Assembly: GCF_020010905.1 (NCBI RefSeq)
Contig: NZ_JAGJBY010000001.1
Coordinates: 5,662,001-5,726,000, forward strand
DNA: 64,000 nucleotides
Direction: 5' to 3'
From: Streptomyces acidiscabies
GTDB lineage: Bacteria > Actinomycetota > Actinomycetes > Streptomycetales > Streptomycetaceae
Below the pieces are notes generated by a model. That model saw nothing but the letters and a program-made list of their open reading frames with translations. It did not search any database and had not been told where the DNA came from. Below, in pieces: positions 61,300 through 64,000 of this stretch. Positions within the stretch are counted from its first letter, which is position 1; every line of letters begins with the position of its first letter. Position numbers and translations under genes: made by a program.

Positions 61300-62739
61300 C
61301 TAAGCCGCAGACCGCGACCGTTCCCCCTCCGCCTGCGCGGGCGTGGGCGCCGCCTTCTTCGCCCAGAACTTCCCGGGTCCCGCCAACGCCACCAGCGCGG
61401 CGACTCCCAGCGCGATGGCCGACATCACGAACGCGGTCGTATACCCGGACTCCTCAGGCACCCGAGTCCCCGGCACCGTCCGCGACACCACGATCGACGC
61501 GGCGATCTGCGCCCCGAGGGACCCCCCGATCGTCCGCATGATCGTGTTGATGCCGGTCGCCTCCCCGGTCTGGCTCCGGTCGACCGCGCTGACGACGAGG
61601 TTCGCCAGCGCCGCGAACGAGAAGCCGACGCCGACGCCGAGGATCGCGGAGCCGACGTACATGGTCCACTCGGTGTCGTGCGCGCCGGCGTAGACCGCGA
61701 AGCCGACGACGCCGATGAGGCAGGCGAGGACGAGGGGGAGCTTCCAGCCGACGGCCGCGCCGAGGCGCCCGGCGAGGGGGCTGGCGATCAGCATGGTCGC
61801 GGCCATCGGGACCATGAACAGCCCGGCCTCGGTGACGGACGCGCCGAAGCCGTACCCGGCGCTGGTCGGCGTCTGCGCGAGCAGCGGCACCAGCGTGAAC
61901 GCCCCGTACATGCCGAACCCGATGACGAGCGCGGTGATGTGGCTGGTCAGGACGGCGGGCCGGCGCAGGAGTTCGAGGTCGATGAGGGGTTCGCGGACCT
62001 TGCTCTCGACGTACCCGAAGACGACGAGCAGGACGGCGGTGGCGAGGAAGAGGCCGATGATGCCGGGGGAGGACCAGCCCCACGACTTGCCCTCGCTGAT
62101 GGCGAGCAGCAGCGCGACGACGCCCGCGCTGAGCAGGACGACGCCGGCCCAGTCGATGCGGCCGGGGTTGGTGTGCGTGGACTCCTGGATGAACACGGTG
62201 ACGGCGGCGATCCCGAGGAGGATCACGACGAGCCCGAGCCAGAAGATCCAGTGCCAGTCGAGGGCGTCGACGATCGGCCCCGGGATGACGAGCCCGACGC
62301 CGAAGCCGATGCCGAACGTGGAGGAGATGAGGCCGATCGCGACGGGCACGCGTTCCCGCGGGAACTGGTCGCGGACGATGCCGAACGCGAGCGGGAAGGC
62401 CGCCGACCCGACGCCCTGGACCGCGCGGGCGGCGATGAGCAGGGGGAGCGAGTCGGACAGCGCGGCCAGCAGCGTGCCGGCGGCGAACACGGTGAGGCTG
62501 GCGATCAGCACCCGCCGCTTGCCGAACATGTCGCCGACCCGCCCGAGCAGCGCGGTCGCGACGGAGGCGGTGAGCAGGAAGGAGCTGAGCACCCAGGAGA
62601 CGGCGGTCGTCGAGGCGTCGAACTCCCGCTGGAGGTCGGGCAGCGCGGGCACGACCATCGTCTGCATCAGGGAGAAGGACAGGACGGCGAGGAGGAGAGC
62701 GGCGAAGGGCGCGCCGGTGCGCGCTGGCGTGTCGGTCAT
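61300..62739 (-). CDS. MFS exporter, DHA2-type
   Basis: The 479-residue transporter has about 14 membrane helices. Motifs are LSFSLMQTMVVPALPDLQRE (helix 1) and GRVGDMFGKRRVLIASL (loop 2-3, motif A), with motif C (GIGFGVGLVIPGPIVD) in helix 5, which marks drug/H+ antiporters. ATG 62739 is preceded by GAGG. It is divergent from a MarR gene with a palindrome between them, the usual setup for drug-inducible export. It could also export the polyketide made by the cluster at 39-50 kb. Confidence 0.94.
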   Translation of the reverse strand: MTDTPARTGAPFAALLLAVLSFSLMQTMVVPALPDLQREFDASTTAVSWVLSSFLLTASVATALLGRVGDMFGKRRVLIASLTVFAAGTLLAALSDSLPLLIAARAVQGVGSAAFPLAFGIVRDQFPRERVPVAIGLISSTFGIGFGVGLVIPGPIVDALDWHWIFWLGLVVILLGIAAVTVFIQESTHTNPGRIDWAGVVLLSAGVVALLLAISEGKSWGWSSPGIIGLFLATAVLLVVFGYVESKVREPLIDLELLRRPAVLTSHITALVIGFGMYGAFTLVPLLAQTPTSAGYGFGASVTEAGLFMVPMAATMLIASPLAGRLGAAVGWKLPLVLACLIGVVGFAVYAGAHDTEWTMYVGSAILGVGVGFSFAALANLVVSAVDRSQTGEATGINTIMRTIGGSLGAQIAASIVVSRTVPGTRVPEESGYTTAFVMSAIALGVAALVALAGPGKFWAKKAAPTPAQAEGERSRSAA

Positions 62740-62814
62740 GGAGAGGTCCTCAGGGGACGGGCGCGGTGATCCGCCGTTCGGGAGCACGGAGCCGGCGCCG
62801 AACTAGTGTCGAGA

Positions 62815-62843
62815 CGTAATGATTCCATGGTGTCATCCTTACG
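62815..62843. promoter_or_regulatory. MarR-type operator, imperfect palindrome
   Basis: CGTAA (62815-62819) and TTACG (62839-62843) are inverted, and the sequence between them (TGAT...ATGG...TCATCC) continues the symmetry around a central CCATGG. The site lies between the divergent MFS and MarR genes and overlaps the probable promoters of both. Confidence 0.5.
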
Positions 62844-62875
62844 TCCAGTCACCACATTCCCGTATCGTTGGACGT

Positions 62876-63364
62876 ATGAGCGAGACCCCTGACTCCACCC
62901 CCCGCCCACCGAGCCTGCTGGCGCTCCCCTCGTACCTCGCCGGACACGTGGCCCGGATCGGTCATGACGCCCTCGTGGAAGCGGTGGGCCGGCACGGGCT
63001 GCGGCTGCCGCACTTCGCGACGCTCACCGCGCTCGCGGACTTCGGCCCCCTGCCCCAGCACGTGCTGGCCGACCGCCTCGGCTTCCAGCGCAGCCACCTG
63101 GGCGGATACCTCGACCTGATCGAGGAGCGCGGCCTGGTCCACCGCACCCGCGACCCCGCCGACCGGCGCCGTCAGCTGGTCGGGCTCACCGAGGAGGGGA
63201 CGCGCCTCCAGCGCACCCTGTGGCAGGTCGCCGAGGAGTTGCAGGACTCCTTCCTCGCCTGTTTCACCCCGGCCGAGCGCGAGACGCTGACCGCGCTGCT
63301 GCTGCGCCTGCTCGACGCCGACGACCGGGCGCGTGCCGGGGAAACACTCGACCGAATTCCGTGA
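62876..63364 (+). CDS. MarR-family regulator
   Basis: The 162-residue repressor has a winged helix (LPQHVLADRLGFQRSHLGGY) and wing LVHRTRDPADRRRQLVGLTE, with the DPxDRR motif diagnostic of MarR proteins. An upstream in-frame ATG at 62819 lies inside the presumed operator, so I start at ATG 62876. It most likely represses the divergent MFS exporter gene and itself until a phenolic or drug ligand binds. Confidence 0.93.
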   Translation: MSETPDSTPRPPSLLALPSYLAGHVARIGHDALVEAVGRHGLRLPHFATLTALADFGPLPQHVLADRLGFQRSHLGGYLDLIEERGLVHRTRDPADRRRQLVGLTEEGTRLQRTLWQVAEELQDSFLACFTPAERETLTALLLRLLDADDRARAGETLDRIP

Positions 63365-63405
63365 GCGTTTAATGTGATTGAAACAGAGAATCCACCGGAA
63401 TGACT

Positions 63406-63434
63406 TTGAATTACTCGCCCCGGTTTAATAGTAT
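63406..63434 (+). promoter_or_regulatory. Vegetative-type promoter for the last gene
   Basis: TTGAAT (63406-63411) and TAGTAT (63429-63434) are separated by exactly 17 bp in an unusually AT-rich stretch. The next start codon is about 50 bp downstream. This matches an HrdB-type promoter. Confidence 0.55.
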
Positions 63435-63484
63435 GGTACGCGAGTTTCGCTTCGTGTGACGAACTGGACTTACCGGGGGAGAGT

Positions 63485-64000
63485 ATGACGCAAATATCGT
63501 CAGAGTTCCTGCGGGAACCGCTTATATCCACCCGCCCCGGAACCGGCGGGTGGCGCATCCTGATCGTCGAGGGCGATGCGGGAGACGCCTGTGCCCTGGA
63601 GGAGGGACTGCGCCGGCACGGCCACGAGGTGGCCGCCGTGGACCGGGGCGCCCAGGCCTTGGCGGCCTACGAGAACGTGGACCTCGTCCTGATGGAACTG
63701 GAGCTGCCGGACCTGGACGGCCTGGAGGTGTGCAAGGCGATCCGCACGGTCAGCTGCGTCCCGCTGATCGTGGTCACCGCGCGCGGCTCGGAGCTCGACC
63801 GGGTCCTCGGCCTCCAGGCCGGAGCCGACGACTACCTGGTCAAGCCGTACGGCTTCCGGGAGTTGATGGCCCGGATCGACGCGGTCATGCGGCGCGTGCG
63901 CTCCCGCAGGAGCCCGAGCCGGGCGATCGACCACGGCCCGCTGCACATCGACGTGGGCTCCCGCGAGGTCTGCCTGGACGGCCATGGTGTGGAGCTGACC
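63485..64000 (+). CDS. Atypical OmpR-type response regulator (cut by window end)
   Basis: 172 codons are visible and the gene runs off the window. The receiver lacks key residues: the phospho-acceptor Asp is Glu71 (VLMELELPDLDG) and the acidic pair is reduced (ILIVEGD, Gly30). The Lys in DDYLVKPY is kept. The beginning of an OmpR-type effector domain follows (HIDVGSREVCLDG). Such atypical receivers (as in JadR1-like regulators of Streptomyces) work without phosphorylation, often binding a pathway product. Its place near a polyketide cluster is suggestive, but the link is inference. Confidence 0.88.
   Translation, partial: MTQISSEFLREPLISTRPGTGGWRILIVEGDAGDACALEEGLRRHGHEVAAVDRGAQALAAYENVDLVLMELELPDLDGLEVCKAIRTVSCVPLIVVTARGSELDRVLGLQAGADDYLVKPYGFRELMARIDAVMRRVRSRRSPSRAIDHGPLHIDVGSREVCLDGHGVELT

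Noticed and set aside
1..64000. tRNA, rRNA or riboswitch
   Set aside because: I saw no cloverleaf with conserved T-loop, no rRNA segments and no recognisable riboswitch core; a covariance-model search would be needed to exclude small RNAs.

Overview
The window is high-GC, densely coded actinobacterial DNA that looks like Streptomyces. Coding regions show strong GC bias, GTG and TTG starts are common, many operons use 4-bp ATGA/GTGA overlaps, and the gene content (SchA/CurD protein, MerR regulator with a clamp-like domain, LAL regulator, several LLM flavoenzymes) is typical of that genus. I see no rRNA or tRNA genes and no CRISPR array. Several decayed genes and insertion-sequence remnants (8.6-9.8, 14.3-16.2 and 25.0-25.3 kb) suggest a variable, accessory part of a chromosome.

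Layout. 1-8.5 kb holds regulatory and transport genes: the end of an FtsX-like permease with an OmpR-type regulator, an orphan FetB-like permease, a flippase-like membrane protein divergent from a BlaI-type repressor, and a NarL-type two-component system followed by a two-gene ABC-2 exporter. A small inverted-repeat element (6547-6770) lies between the last two. 8.6-16.5 kb carries a TSUP permease, an MMPL exporter with its divergent TetR repressor, a MerR/clamp regulator, an alpha/beta hydrolase and five gene remnants. 16.8-24.2 kb is a compact catabolic operon: carbohydrate ABC importer (no ATPase gene), ROK regulator, GMC oxidoreductase, nucleobase-type deaminase and a xylose-isomerase-like TIM-barrel enzyme. 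I read this as uptake of a glycoside or nucleoside followed by oxidative removal of the sugar and deamination of the aglycone; that is inference. 26-35.3 kb pairs a LAL regulator with three propeller proteins: sixteen PQQ-type blades in two sets of eight, a seven-blade WD40 protein with a zinc-ribbon-like insert, and a WD40 protein with about twelve recognisable repeats.

35.3-38.5 kb is an epimerase gene cut in two by a 2.16-kb TnpB element; both halves and the junction can be reconstructed. 38.5-50.1 kb is a type II polyketide cluster: TetR regulator, SRPBCC cyclase, TcmI-like cyclase, KS-alpha, KS-beta, ACP, ketoreductase, didomain aromatase/cyclase, two FAD hydroxylases, a SchA/CurD protein, a SnoaL-like protein and an O-methyltransferase. 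It combines spore-pigment-type genes with a ketoreductase, so a reduced, heavily oxidised multicyclic aromatic product is likely.

50.1-61.1 kb holds an LLM enzyme, about 1 kb of GC-rich minisatellite with 30-bp periodicity, then a peptide/nickel-type ABC importer (with one fused double ATPase), another LLM enzyme and a rhodanese-type sulfurtransferase, which together suggest uptake and use of an organosulfur compound. A convergent LLM-hemerythrin fusion follows. The window ends with a DHA2-type MFS exporter and its divergent MarR regulator, and the first part of an OmpR-type regulator whose phospho-acceptor Asp is replaced by Glu.
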